Below, in pieces: positions 42,655-52,046 of a stretch of 64,000 bases of DNA. The stretch comes from Bradyrhizobium sp. 186 (GTDB taxonomy: Bacteria > Pseudomonadota > Alphaproteobacteria > Rhizobiales > Xanthobacteraceae). The notes beneath the pieces are model-generated. The model had not been told where the DNA came from. It did not search any database and saw only the letters and a list, made by a program, of their open reading frames with translations. The stretch is from the NCBI RefSeq assembly GCF_023101685.1, contig NZ_CP082164.1, positions 6,386,001 to 6,450,000 of the forward strand, read 5' to 3'. The position numbers were made by a program, and so were the translations under genes. How positions within the stretch are numbered: the first letter of the stretch is position 1; every line of letters starts with the position of its first letter.

Positions 42655-43383
42655 TTATGCAACGGCAGCCAAGTCGCGCTCGGCCGTCAGCAGACCGTCG
42701 AGCAGCTCTTCCTTCAGGGTCGCCAGCGCCGGATCACCGCGATGGCGGGGACGCGGCTGATTGAAGATCAGGTCGCGCGCGATGCCGCCATCCTTGACCA
42801 GGAGTACGCGATCGGAGAGCAGCAGTGCTTCCTCGACGTCGTGCGTCACCAGCAAGACGGTGCGGGGCCGCGCGACGAGCAACTGCTCCAGCAGCAACTG
42901 CATCGCAGCCCGGGTGATGGCGTCGAGCGCCCCGAACGGCTCGTCGAGCAGCAACAGGTCCGGCTCGTGGATCAGCGCCCTCGCCAACGCGACACGCTGG
43001 CGCTGGCCGCCCGACAGCCCGATCGGAAACTCACTTTCGCGTCCCTGCAAGCCGACTGCGTCGAGGATGCGCCCGGCGTCCTGCTTCCGGCCCCTGATGC
43101 CCAGCAGCACATTGCCGAGGACTGTCCGCCACGGCAGCAGACGATCCTCCTGGAACATCAGGCGCACGTCAGCCTTGCGGCCGGTCGCGCGAAGCTCGAT
43201 GCGGCCGCGCGATGGCGCATCCAGCCCCGCGACAAGGCGCAGCAGCGTCGACTTGCCCGCTCCGCTCGGCCCGATGATCGAGACGAACTGGCCGGCGGCG
43301 ATGTCGAGATCGACACCGTTCAGGACCGTGCGGCCAGCGTAGGATTTTCCGACCGAACGCAGGCTGACACTGGCTCCGCTCAT
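42655..43383 (-). CDS. ssuB: SsuB-type ABC transporter ATPase
   Basis: 242-aa ATPase: Walker A GPSGAGKSTLLRLVAGL near residue 40, Q-loop LMFQEDRLLPWRT, signature [14 protein letters not shown], Walker B LLLLDEPFGALDAIT, H-loop VTHDVEEALLLSDR. The start overlaps the ssuC stop by 4 bases. Confidence 0.93.
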   Translation of the reverse strand: MSGASVSLRSVGKSYAGRTVLNGVDLDIAAGQFVSIIGPSGAGKSTLLRLVAGLDAPSRGRIELRATGRKADVRLMFQEDRLLPWRTVLGNVLLGIRGRKQDAGRILDAVGLQGRESEFPIGLSGGQRQRVALARALIHEPDLLLLDEPFGALDAITRAAMQLLLEQLLVARPRTVLLVTHDVEEALLLSDRVLLVKDGGIARDLIFNQPRPRHRGDPALATLKEELLDGLLTAERDLAAVA

Positions 43384-44309
43384 GCCTTCACCCGATCCGC
43401 ATAATTCGGATGCCAGCGCAAAAGCCGACGTTCGATCAAGCGTGTGACGAGATCCGACAGCCAGCCTGCGATGGCGTAAAGGACGATGGCCAGCACGATG
43501 ATGTCGATGCGCAACAGCTCACGGGCGTTCTGCACGAGATATCCAACGCCGTCCCGCGACGCGATCGTTTCACCTACGACCAGAGTGAGCCAGGCTACGC
43601 CGAGCGCATAGCGCATCCCGACCAGGATCGGCTGCAGCGCCGCCGGCAGAATGATCGACCAGACCAGCTCAGCGCGGCCAAGACCGTAGGACTTTCCGAG
43701 TTCGATCAATTTGGGATCGACGTTGCGGATGCCCCCGACCGTGTTGATGTAGACCGGGAACAGCGACCCCATGGCGACGAGAATGAGCCGCGGCTCCTCC
43801 CCGATGCCGAACCAGAGGATCATCAGCGGCACCAACGCCAGGTGCGGAATGGTGCGGATCATCTGCAGCGACCGATCGATAAGATCGTGCAGCGGCTCGA
43901 ACAGCCCGACGGCCAGGCCGAACAGCAGCCCACCGAGGGCGCCAATGCTGAAGCCGATCGCAACCCGGCGAAGGCTGACAAGGATGTCGTGCTGCAATTC
44001 GCCGCGCTCGGCAAGCTGCCGCGCAGCTTCCCAAATATCGGACGGAGGCGGCACGATCGCCGTGGACACAATCCCCGTCACCGAGAGCAATTGCCAGACC
44101 AGAAGCAGGCCGAACGGCAGAAGCCAGGGTAGAACGAACGAGCGCCATGTCAGGCCGCGCGCGCGCGATCCCGATATCTCCGACGGATGCGCAACGTCGG
44201 CGACCACCGTCACCACGGATTCGCCGGCACGGGAAAATGGCTCCGTGCGACCGGCCGCAGGTGCCGCCGTCGCATCGGCAGGCCTGGAAAGTAGCGACGC
44301 ATCCGTCAT
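43380..44309 (-). CDS. ssuC: SsuC-type ABC transporter permease
   Basis: 309-aa permease with an unusually long polar N-terminus of about 60 residues before the first span (FVLPWLLPFGLLLVWQLLSV). The EAA loop is IELGKSYGLGRAELVWSIIL, continuing PAALQPILVGMRY, and the C-terminus IERRLLRWHPNYADRVKA is SsuC-like. ATG at 44309 was preferred to 44384, giving MTDASLLSRPAD. First gene of the leftward ssuC-B-A-osmC-monooxygenase operon. Confidence 0.9.
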   Translation of the reverse strand: MTDASLLSRPADATAAPAAGRTEPFSRAGESVVTVVADVAHPSEISGSRARGLTWRSFVLPWLLPFGLLLVWQLLSVTGIVSTAIVPPPSDIWEAARQLAERGELQHDILVSLRRVAIGFSIGALGGLLFGLAVGLFEPLHDLIDRSLQMIRTIPHLALVPLMILWFGIGEEPRLILVAMGSLFPVYINTVGGIRNVDPKLIELGKSYGLGRAELVWSIILPAALQPILVGMRYALGVAWLTLVVGETIASRDGVGYLVQNARELLRIDIIVLAIVLYAIAGWLSDLVTRLIERRLLRWHPNYADRVKA

Positions 44310-44771
44310 GAAATCGAACTTGCTCCGTCTCACCTGAGACCGCGCCACCTTCGCAAACTCCGACGCGCAATTCGATGGTAGCAAAATTCATTTTTCGCTC
44401 GTCGGCATCGATGCCGTTCTACTGCGCGCGGCCTTTTGCAGAATGTCTTTTCAATTTGGCGATGCGCCGCGCGACATAACGCGCTCGAGAAGATTCTCTC
44501 GAAGCTGAACTCGAACTGACGCGCGATCGAGGCGGCAACTGTCGCGGTGTTCGGTCACAGGCTGACTTCAATCGAGCGCGTTCGCACTGGAAACAAAACG
44601 ACTATCGCGCTCATTGCCCCTATCCTGAGGCATTTGTTGTCCGTCTCACGCGAAATTTGGAATGGCCACGCCTCTTCATTTCGCTTCTCCTACGCAGAAA
44701 CGCCGATCGTGCCGAAGCATCTCCATGAGCGCGGAGCCCCGATCGACGCCGCCAATCATCAGGGGCTATCC
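44310..44771. promoter_or_regulatory. divergent intergenic region, no gene
   Basis: About 460 bases between leftward ssuC and the rightward peptide-type transporter. GGAAACAAAA at 44589-44598 matches nine of ten bases of the GGAAACAAAC half-site at 10462-10471. An open frame runs in from 44547 but has no coding look before 44772. Promoters for both operons are expected here. Confidence 0.4.
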
Positions 44772-46401
44772 ATGACCGCACGCTTGTCTTCGCTTTCGCT
44801 CTCCCGGCGTCGCCTGTTGGTCGCGACCTCCGCGGTGGCAGCCGTTGCCTACACAGCAATGGCACGCCTGTCTCCAGTTCGGAGTGCCGGCGCTCCTCCG
44901 AATGGCGGTGACATCACCTTCCTCATCGACTCGCTGGGCAGCACCTGGATCCCGAACAACAGCTCCATCTCCAGCTTCCAGGGCCACATCTGGGGCCACG
45001 TGACCGACAAGCTCGTCTATGTCGATGCCGACGGCAAGGTCAGTCCCTGGATCGCCGAGAGATGGGAGCAGAGCAGCGACGCCACGCAGTTTACCCTTCA
45101 TCTCAAGAAGGGCGTGACCTTCTCCGACGGCACACCGCTCGACGCTTCGGCCGTCGTCGCCAATCTCGACATCTGGTACGCCGGCCGCAAGAACGAGGGC
45201 ATCAACCCGGTTGGCCTCTTCCCGAAGACTTACGACCGCGCCGAGGCGGTCGATGCAACCACCGTGAAGGTTGCCTTCAAGGCGCCGACGCTCGGGTTCA
45301 TCCCGACGCTCGGCTACCATGGCTCCATCCTCATCTCGCCAAGGAGCATCGCGCAGCCCGCCGCCCAGCAGGCTGATCTGGCCAAGACATCCGGCAGCGG
45401 ACCGTACGTGGTCGAGTCCTGGAAGGAGGGCGACTTCGTCAAGCTGGTCAAGCGCAAGGACTACAATTGGGGTCCCGCCGCAGTCGGTCACACCGGCCCG
45501 GCCTACCTCAATTCGATTACCTACAAGCTTGTGTCGGAGCCGTCGCTGCGGGTCGCCGCCGTCCAGTCTGGACAAGCCGATGTCGCCTACAGCCCCTCGC
45601 CGCAGGAATTGAAGTCCCTCAAGGACGCCGGATTTACGATTGCGACACCGCGCTATCTCGGCTTCGTCAACGGCCTGGCGATCAACACCAAGCTGGAGCC
45701 GTACAACGACGTGAAGGTACGCCAGGCTCTCCAGGCCGGCATCGACCGGAAGGAGATCATCGATACCGTCTACACACCCGACTGGAAGCTGGCGACGTCC
45801 TTCATCCAGAGCAACGTGCCCGGCGCGACCGATCACAGCGACCTCCTGGCCTACAATCCCGGCAAGGCCGAGAAGCTTCTGGACGAAGCAGGCTGGATCA
45901 AGGATGCCAAGGGGATTCGGACCAAGGACGGCAAGCAGCTGTCGCTGACGCTGTACTCCAACCCCTACCTCGCGACCGCGAAGTCGATCGACGAGGCTCG
46001 TCGCCCAGCAACTCGGCAAGATCGGCTGGAAGGTCACCATCCGGGCCTACGACGTCGTGACGTTCGGCGAGAAGGTCAGGTTCGGCGGCCCCGCCGGGCC
46101 GGCCTACGAGGTGACGCGCAGCTTCATCGACGCCGGCACTGTGGCCAGCATCCTCACCGACGCCAACAACGGCGAGAACTGGTTCAACCTCGGCGACAGC
46201 GACAAGCAGCTCAACGAGCTGCGCGACAAGATCGCCGGCGCCGCCTCGACCGAAATCCGTGATCCGCTCCTCGACCAGCTCCAGACCTACGTCCTCGAGC
46301 AGGGCTACTTCATTCCACGCACGCAGATCGTCCAGCGCATCTACGTGCAGTCGCCGAAGCTCAAGGGGAAGGTCTACAACGGCATCGCCTACGCCAGCTA
46401 A
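44772..46401 (+). pseudogene. family 5 ABC substrate-binding protein, frameshifted
   Basis: Periplasmic binding protein of the OppA/GsiB family, about 542 aa if repaired. A Tat-type signal is present (LSRRRLLVATSAVAAVAYTA). Family features are WIAERWEQSSDATQFTLHLK, SGSGPYVVESWKEGDFVKLV and VRQALQAGIDRKEIIDTVYT. At 45996-45999 (GCTC after a GAG codon) one extra base shifts the frame. Before it the protein reads ATAKSIDEA, and after it, one frame over, VAQQLGKIGWKVTIRAYDVV and on to the stop at 46401. The remainder is family-like, so a recent mutation or an assembly error is likely. Upstream of two permeases and a fused ATPase. Confidence 0.85.
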
Positions 46402-46463
46402 TACACGGCGACAATCAGCGAGTAAGGCGCCGTGCAACCATGCAATTTAAGGAGGCAACCGGC

Positions 46464-47474
46464 ATGAGAGGCGCCTACCTATCCTATGCCGCCAAGCGCT
46501 TCACCCAGGCCATCGTCGTCATCCTGCTGGCTTACGTCTTCACCTTTGTTGTCGTCAGTATTCTGCCCGGCGACCCCATCACCAACGTGCTGCGCGACCC
46601 GCAGAATGGTTTCACCGAAGACGAGATAAAAGCAATCGTCGCCGCCCAGGGCCTGGACCAGCCGATCCCGGTCCAGCTCTGGACATCATTGTCCCACTTC
46701 GTGACCGGCGATCTCGGCCTGTCGATGCGGTCCAACCGACCCGTCACAACCCTGATCGCCGAGGTTCTCCCCTCGACGCTGATCCTCGCGTCCGCGGCCT
46801 TCGTTATCGCGCTGCTGCTGGCGGTGACGATTGGCTATGGCACGCAATTTCTTCCGAAACGATTCGGCCAGGGCCTGCTGCGCGGCTTCCCATCGTTATT
46901 CCTGTCGGTGCCCAACTTCGTGATCGGCCTGGTGCTGATCCACATCTTCGGGTTTCAGCTCGGCCTCTTCCGCGTGATTGCGCCGAACAGCTTTTGGGCC
47001 ACTCTCTTCGCCGCGATCGCGCTTGGGGTGCCCGTCTCCGCGCGGATCGCCGAGGTGCTGATCGCGAACCTCGACAAGGAGTCCGAGCAGGAATACGCCA
47101 CTGTTGCGCGCGGCCGTGGTCTCGGGCAGATGCGCTTCTTTGCCAAGCACCTGCTCAAGCCGTCTTCGCTCCCCGTCGTCACCTTCATCGCCCTCGCCAT
47201 CGGGGAACTGCTCGGCGGCTCGCTGATCACCGAGACGGTGTTCGGACGCACCGGTATCGGCAGCCTGGTGCAGCGTTCGGTGAGCACGCAGGATTTGCCT
47301 GTCCTGCAGGCGGTCGTCTCGCTCGCGGCAATCGTATTCGTGCCCGTCAATTTAATCGCCGACCTCGTCTACCCGCTGCTCGACCCGCGCGTGAAGCTCA
47401 TCGGCGGTCACAAGTATCGCCCGACCACCGCTGACGACAGCTCCGCTGCCACGTCCCAAGCGGTGACGTCATGA
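46464..47474 (+). CDS. DppB/GsiC-type ABC permease
   Basis: 336-aa membrane subunit. The first span is FTQAIVVILLAYVFTFVVVS with ILPGDP after it; then VAAQGLDQPIPVQLWTSLSH, FVTGDLGLSMRSNRPV, and the EAA-type loop YATVARGRGLGQMRFFAKHL. It ends LIADLVYPLLDPRVKLIGG, typical of the family. AAGGAGG 8 bases upstream fixes ATG at 46464; the frame is open from 46440. The stop overlaps the next permease as ATGA. Confidence 0.92.
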   Translation: MRGAYLSYAAKRFTQAIVVILLAYVFTFVVVSILPGDPITNVLRDPQNGFTEDEIKAIVAAQGLDQPIPVQLWTSLSHFVTGDLGLSMRSNRPVTTLIAEVLPSTLILASAAFVIALLLAVTIGYGTQFLPKRFGQGLLRGFPSLFLSVPNFVIGLVLIHIFGFQLGLFRVIAPNSFWATLFAAIALGVPVSARIAEVLIANLDKESEQEYATVARGRGLGQMRFFAKHLLKPSSLPVVTFIALAIGELLGGSLITETVFGRTGIGSLVQRSVSTQDLPVLQAVVSLAAIVFVPVNLIADLVYPLLDPRVKLIGGHKYRPTTADDSSAATSQAVTS

Positions 47475-48319
47475 CTCTCGCATCCGTCTCCTCCGCGTCG
47501 CGGGTCACGGCGATCAGCCGGCTGACGGGCCTCCGGCTGCCGCCGACCGTCGCGCTCTCCTTCGCGATCATCGCGCTCGTGATCGCCTGGTCGCTGGCGC
47601 CGGGCTTGTTCACGAGTCATAGCCCGGTCGTCGGTGTCCCCACTGACAAGCTGCTTGGCCCCAGCGCTGCGCACTTGTTCGGCACCGACCACCTCGGCCG
47701 CGACCTCTATACCCGCGTCGTCTATGGCACGGCGTCCTCGGTGACGAGCGCGCTCATCGCCGTCGTCATCGCCGCCGTCGCCGGCGGCTTCATCGGCCTG
47801 CTGGCCGGCTTCCTCGGCGGCTGGGTGGACATCGTGCTCGCCCGCCTGGTCGACGTGCTGCTGGCGATCCCGAACTTCCTGCTGGCGGTCATCGTCGTCA
47901 CCGCAATCGGTTTCGACACGACGAACGCCGCGATCGCGACCGGCGTCTCGGCGGTGGCCGTCTTCGCCCGGGTGATGCGTGCGGAAGTCATCAAGACGCG
48001 GCAGGCGACTTTCGTCGAGGCGGCGTTTCTGATGGGCGGCTCACGCTGGCACATCCTGTTGCGGCACGTGCTGCCGAACGCGTCGCGCTCGGTGCTCCCG
48101 CTCGCAGTGCTGCAGTTCGGCCTGTCGATCCTGGTGATCGCGAGCCTTGCTTTCCTCGGTTACGGCGATCCCCCGCCCGCCTCCGACTGGGGCCTGCTGA
48201 TCTCGATCGGCAAGGACTACCTCAAATGGCCGTGGCTGGTGTACGCACCGGCCTTCGTCACGATCGCGACCGTCCTCTCCGTGAACAGGATCAGCCGATG
48301 GCTGCGCAAGACAGACTGA
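47471..48319 (+). CDS. DppC/GsiD-type ABC permease
   Basis: 282-aa permease with the subfamily marker HLFGTDHLGRDLYTRVVYGT near residue 70 and an EAA loop in EAAFLMGGSRWHILLRHVLP. It has about six spans and ends [20 protein letters not shown]. It overlaps the upstream permease by 4 bases and the downstream ATPase by 22 bases. Confidence 0.92.
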   Translation: MTLASVSSASRVTAISRLTGLRLPPTVALSFAIIALVIAWSLAPGLFTSHSPVVGVPTDKLLGPSAAHLFGTDHLGRDLYTRVVYGTASSVTSALIAVVIAAVAGGFIGLLAGFLGGWVDIVLARLVDVLLAIPNFLLAVIVVTAIGFDTTNAAIATGVSAVAVFARVMRAEVIKTRQATFVEAAFLMGGSRWHILLRHVLPNASRSVLPLAVLQFGLSILVIASLAFLGYGDPPPASDWGLLISIGKDYLKWPWLVYAPAFVTIATVLSVNRISRWLRKTD

Positions 48320-50022
48320 CCGCCAACACACTCGCGCGCGCCGAGCTTGTCGGGCCCGTGCCGCTGCGCTCGATTCCGCTGCTCCGCGTCGACGGCTTGT
48401 CGGTCTCCTACGGGAAGCACGAGGTCGTGACCAATGTGGGGTTCGAACTGGGGCGCGGCGAGAGCCTCGCCCTCATCGGGGAGTCCGGGTCGGGCAAGTC
48501 GATGATCGCCCGCGCGGTGCTGCGGCTGCTCCCGAGCGGCGGACACGCAACCGGCCGCGTCGCGTTCGACGGCCAGGAGGTGCTCGGGATATCCGAGCGC
48601 GGCTTCCGGCCGCTGCGGGGGCGAGCCATCGGATTCGTCCCGCAGGATCCCGCCAACTCACTCAACCCGGTGCGGACGATCGGTGCCCAGGCCCAGGAGG
48701 CGGCCGCGCTACTCGACGAGCCCGACAGGGCGATCCGCAAGCAGCTCATCCTGGAGACGTTCGCCGAGGTCGGGCTCGACAACCCCCAGCGCGTCTACGA
48801 CTCCTACCCGCACCAGCTGTCCGGCGGCATGCTCCAGCGCGTGCTGATTGGCCTCGCGATCCTTCCAAGGCCGACACTGCTGGTTGCGGACGAGCCGACC
48901 TCCGCGCTCGACGTCACGATTCAGAAGCGGATCCTCGACCTGCTCACGCGGCTGCAGCACGACCTCAAGATCAGCCTGCTGCTTATTACTCACGACCTTG
49001 CGATCGCCGCCGAGCGAGCGAACGCGCTCGTCGTGCTCAAGGACGGCATCATCCAGGAGGCCGGCCGAACCGCTTCTGTCTTCGCCGCACCGGCGTCGGC
49101 CTACGCAAGGAAGCTGCGCGCGGATGTCCCGGCCCTCAACCCCGACCGCTACGCCGCGCTACGCGACACGGGCATCCGAGCCCTCAAGACCGGCGCCGGC
49201 ACGACACCGAAGATCGAGGTCAGCGCCGTCACCAAGACCTTCACTGTCGATGGCAAGACGCTGACGGCCGTCGACGATTTGTCGTTCACCGTCCCGGCCG
49301 GCACCACGCACGCGCTGGTCGGCGAGTCCGGTTCGGGCAAGACCACGGCGGTCCGGCTGCTGCTGGGCCTCGAGCAACCCGACACCGGGACCATCTCGGT
49401 CGCAGACGAGCAGATCACCGATCGCTCGCCCGATGAGCTACGTTCGGTGTGGCGCCACCTTCAGCTGGTCTATCAGAGCCCATTCACGTCGCTCGATCCG
49501 ACCTGGACGGTCGAGCATCTCGTGCGCGAGCCGCTCGACCGGTTCAGAATCGGAACCCGCAAGGAGCGTGACGAGCGGGTTCGCGAGGCGCTGGCCGACG
49601 TCGGGCTCGGCGATCACCTGCTCTCCCGCAAGCCGCAAGCCCTGTCAGGCGGGCAGCGCCAGCGCGTCGCCATCGCCCGGTCGCTGGTGCTCAAGCCTGA
49701 TGTGATCGTGCTCGACGAACCCGCCTCCGCGCTCGACGTCAGCGTCCAGGCTGACATCGTCGAAGTCCTGCTCTCGCTACAGGCCAACCTTGGCCTGACC
49801 TATGTGTTCGTCTCTCACGACCTCGCACTGGTGCGCCAACTCGCCCACACCGTCTCCGTGATGCAGCGCGGGCGCATCGTCGAGCACGGGGCTGTCACCG
49901 AGATCTTCGACAATCCCCGGCAGCCCTATACGAGGTCCCTGCTGGCGTCGATCCCATCAGGTGTCGCCGGCGCCGCACACCTGCCGCACCCGCGCCTTCG
50001 GCAGTTGGTGACTGCGGATTGA
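48298..50022 (+). CDS. fused double ATPase of a Dpp/Opp/Gsi-type ABC importer
   Basis: 574-aa tandem ATPase. Domain 1: [20 protein letters not shown] near residue 62, [28 protein letters not shown]. Domain 2: [17 protein letters not shown] near residue 343, [29 protein letters not shown]-terminal [15 protein letters not shown] is typical. Same organisation as the 13454-15175 product but clearly a different paralog. ATG at 48298 overlaps the permease end; an open extension to 48226 lies inside that gene. Last gene of the rightward operon. Confidence 0.92.
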   Translation: MAAQDRLTANTLARAELVGPVPLRSIPLLRVDGLSVSYGKHEVVTNVGFELGRGESLALIGESGSGKSMIARAVLRLLPSGGHATGRVAFDGQEVLGISERGFRPLRGRAIGFVPQDPANSLNPVRTIGAQAQEAAALLDEPDRAIRKQLILETFAEVGLDNPQRVYDSYPHQLSGGMLQRVLIGLAILPRPTLLVADEPTSALDVTIQKRILDLLTRLQHDLKISLLLITHDLAIAAERANALVVLKDGIIQEAGRTASVFAAPASAYARKLRADVPALNPDRYAALRDTGIRALKTGAGTTPKIEVSAVTKTFTVDGKTLTAVDDLSFTVPAGTTHALVGESGSGKTTAVRLLLGLEQPDTGTISVADEQITDRSPDELRSVWRHLQLVYQSPFTSLDPTWTVEHLVREPLDRFRIGTRKERDERVREALADVGLGDHLLSRKPQALSGGQRQRVAIARSLVLKPDVIVLDEPASALDVSVQADIVEVLLSLQANLGLTYVFVSHDLALVRQLAHTVSVMQRGRIVEHGAVTEIFDNPRQPYTRSLLASIPSGVAGAAHLPHPRLRQLVTAD

Positions 50023-50047
50023 GTAACCGCAGCGGGCGCCTGCCCGC

Positions 50048-50545
50048 TTAATTCTCGTCATCCAGCGCAAGCACGGCAAAGCTCGCGAGCCAGTGCTCAC
50101 CCATATAATGCTCGGCGATATGGGGAAGGCCCGCGGCCAGATGCTCTCGCGCCGCTTCGTGAGCAATGACGCGCCTTGGATCGCTTGCCGGCAAGGCCTC
50201 GCCGACGCGGTATCTCGGGTCGAAACTGCTGAGCGCATCCAGCGGGATGTATTGCAGCTTGCGGCGAAGCGGGCGCCGCTCTGCTTCGGAGATCGCCGAC
50301 CAGGGCTGGCCAAACAATCTCACCTCGCCATCATCGGGCGCAAGCAAGCCAAGGACGATCTTGGCGCAGGTGGACTTGCCGGAACCGGACTCCCCGACGA
50401 TGCCGACGACCTCGCCCGCCCTGACATCGAAGCTGATGTCCTGCAAGACAACCGATCTCGTGCGTCCGGCGGTCCTGGGCGCGGTCGCTCCGATTTTATC
50501 GCACGTGCCGCGGCTGGCTCGCCACCCGTCGGCTTTCTGGCCCAT
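50048..50545 (-). pseudogene. chimeric remnant: DppF-type ATPase fragment joined to a DUF2891-like tail
   Basis: 165 codons made of two unrelated pieces. Residues 28-115 match the start of an oligopeptide ATPase domain ([34 protein letters not shown]) and are very close to domain 2 of the 13454-15175 gene, at the DNA level too (13957-14190 against about 50231-50470). There is no signature or Walker B. From about residue 117 the sequence becomes REHLAAGLPHIAEHYMGEHW and LASFAVLALDDEN, which looks like the end of a DUF2891 protein. The junction is near 50200. It cannot be a working ATPase. Confidence 0.78.
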
Positions 50546-50550
50546 TTCGG

Positions 50551-51399
50551 TCAGCGTGAAACGAAGAGCGGAGCAGCTTGCTGCTCCGTAACGCTCAGCA
50601 ACGCCTGACGATAGATCGCGCTGATGCTCGCGAACGCAGCCCGGATGCCCGTGAGATCCGAGGCAGCAAGGCGGACACCGAGCCCCGCGGCCCCCGGCAG
50701 CACGCTTGCCGCGGCGTACAGCCCTGAAATTCCGCTCAGAGCGGTGATCAGCGAGGCCTGAATATCTGCGTGATCATGCGAAGGGGTTAGCACCAGGAAC
50801 GCCGATCCAAAGGCAAGATATCCGCGAAAGATGCCGGGATCCGGACGGTGCAAACGCGTCCGTTCGATCACCAGCGGCTCGCTGCCTGATCTCCTCAGGC
50901 AGAAGGTCGATTCCAGTTCACGAAAGCCGCGGGCTTCGCCGCGGGGATCGTGCATCGTGAAGGCGTCGACGATCAAGGCAGAGCCGTCATTTGCACAATC
51001 GAGCTCGACGGACTGGGATAGCGCGGCATCCGGAAACAAGATGCGCGGCTCAAGCAGATATTCCAGACTGGCACCACCAGCAACACAGAGGTTGATCGTC
51101 TCCACTGCGCGGGCAGCCGGGTCCGCACGATGCACGGATGTTGCACCTTGATTGGTCAAGCATACGGCCGTGCCGGGATTGAGCACGAGACGCTGTACGA
51201 GGCGATCCTCCCCATGAACGGCTCCGCTTCCGGTCTGCACGATCACGCTGAGGCAGTTCGGCCGATCCGGATCGAGATAGAAGCTGCGTGTCAGAACGAA
51301 CGGCCAGGCGAACAGACGGCGGTCGATGACCGTGCGGTTGGCACGACGGACAAAGCTCAGGTCGAACAACACAGCATCCCTTGTCGCCGCGGGGCTCAC
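50551..51399 (-). CDS. ureD: urease accessory protein UreD
   Basis: 282-aa member of the UreD/UreH family, a chaperone that binds apo-urease with UreF and UreG for nickel insertion. Family features: [20 protein letters not shown] near residues 46-65, [40 protein letters not shown], and [20 protein letters not shown]. Length is normal. It overlaps ureG by 4 bases and is the last gene of the urease run; the chimeric pseudogene follows 5 bases on. Confidence 0.88.
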   Translation of the reverse strand: MSPAATRDAVLFDLSFVRRANRTVIDRRLFAWPFVLTRSFYLDPDRPNCLSVIVQTGSGAVHGEDRLVQRLVLNPGTAVCLTNQGATSVHRADPAARAVETINLCVAGGASLEYLLEPRILFPDAALSQSVELDCANDGSALIVDAFTMHDPRGEARGFRELESTFCLRRSGSEPLVIERTRLHRPDPGIFRGYLAFGSAFLVLTPSHDHADIQASLITALSGISGLYAAASVLPGAAGLGVRLAASDLTGIRAAFASISAIYRQALLSVTEQQAAPLFVSR

Positions 51400-52046
51400 G
51401 TTCTGAACAGAACCTCGCGTTCGAGAAGGTCGACGATCGCGTCGATCCCCTCGCCGCGGCGGCAGTTGGTGAGCAGCACTGGGCGATCGCCGCGGACGCT
51501 CAATGCCTCCCGGCGCATTCGCTCCAGGTCGACGCCGACATGAGGCGCCAGATCGACTTTGTTGATTACAAGGAGGTCGGCCCGGATGACCCCTGGGCCA
51601 CGCTTACGCGGGATGTCGTCCCCCCCGGCGACATCAATGACGAACATCCAGAAGTCCGTCAGGTCGCGCGAAAAGGTCGAGGCGAGATTGTCGCCGCCGC
51701 TTTCGAGCAGAATGAGTTCGACGCCGGGGAAGCGTCGTTCGAGTTCGTCTGCGGCTTCGATATTCAGTGTCGGATCTTCGCGAATGACGGTGTGCGGACA
51801 GGCGCCCGCCTCGACCGCCGACACGCGCGCCGGATTGATCAACCCGGAACGCCTGATCCGCTCCGCGTCTTCGGCCGTGACGAGGTCGTTGGTAATGACG
51901 GCGATATCGATGCCGCGCTCAAGGAGCGCCGGGATCAGGCGCTCGACCAGCGCCGTCTTGCCCGATCCGACCGGTCCGCCGATCCCGACCCGCGCCGCCG
52001 CAATGCGTGGTTCGTCCGAAGCGCCCTTGATTGCGATCCGGCTCAT
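51396..52046 (-). CDS. ureG: urease accessory GTPase UreG
   Basis: 216-aa SIMIBI-class GTPase that drives nickel delivery. P-loop [15 protein letters not shown] near residues 23-37, [16 protein letters not shown], the metal site region [16 protein letters not shown] (the Cys-Pro-His of UreG), [17 protein letters not shown] and the guanine-specificity NKVD in [14 protein letters not shown]. The start overlaps the ureC stop as ATGA (52046-52043); open frame upstream to 52319 is inside ureC. Confidence 0.94.
   Translation of the reverse strand: MSRIAIKGASDEPRIAAARVGIGGPVGSGKTALVERLIPALLERGIDIAVITNDLVTAEDAERIRRSGLINPARVSAVEAGACPHTVIREDPTLNIEAADELERRFPGVELILLESGGDNLASTFSRDLTDFWMFVIDVAGGDDIPRKRGPGVIRADLLVINKVDLAPHVGVDLERMRREALSVRGDRPVLLTNCRRGEGIDAIVDLLEREVLFRT

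Noticed and set aside
45467..46060. Separate gene in the frame beside the frameshifted binding protein
   Set aside because: It overlaps the real frame and its translation lacks any family pattern; the conserved sequence passes from the first frame directly to the frame ending at 46401.
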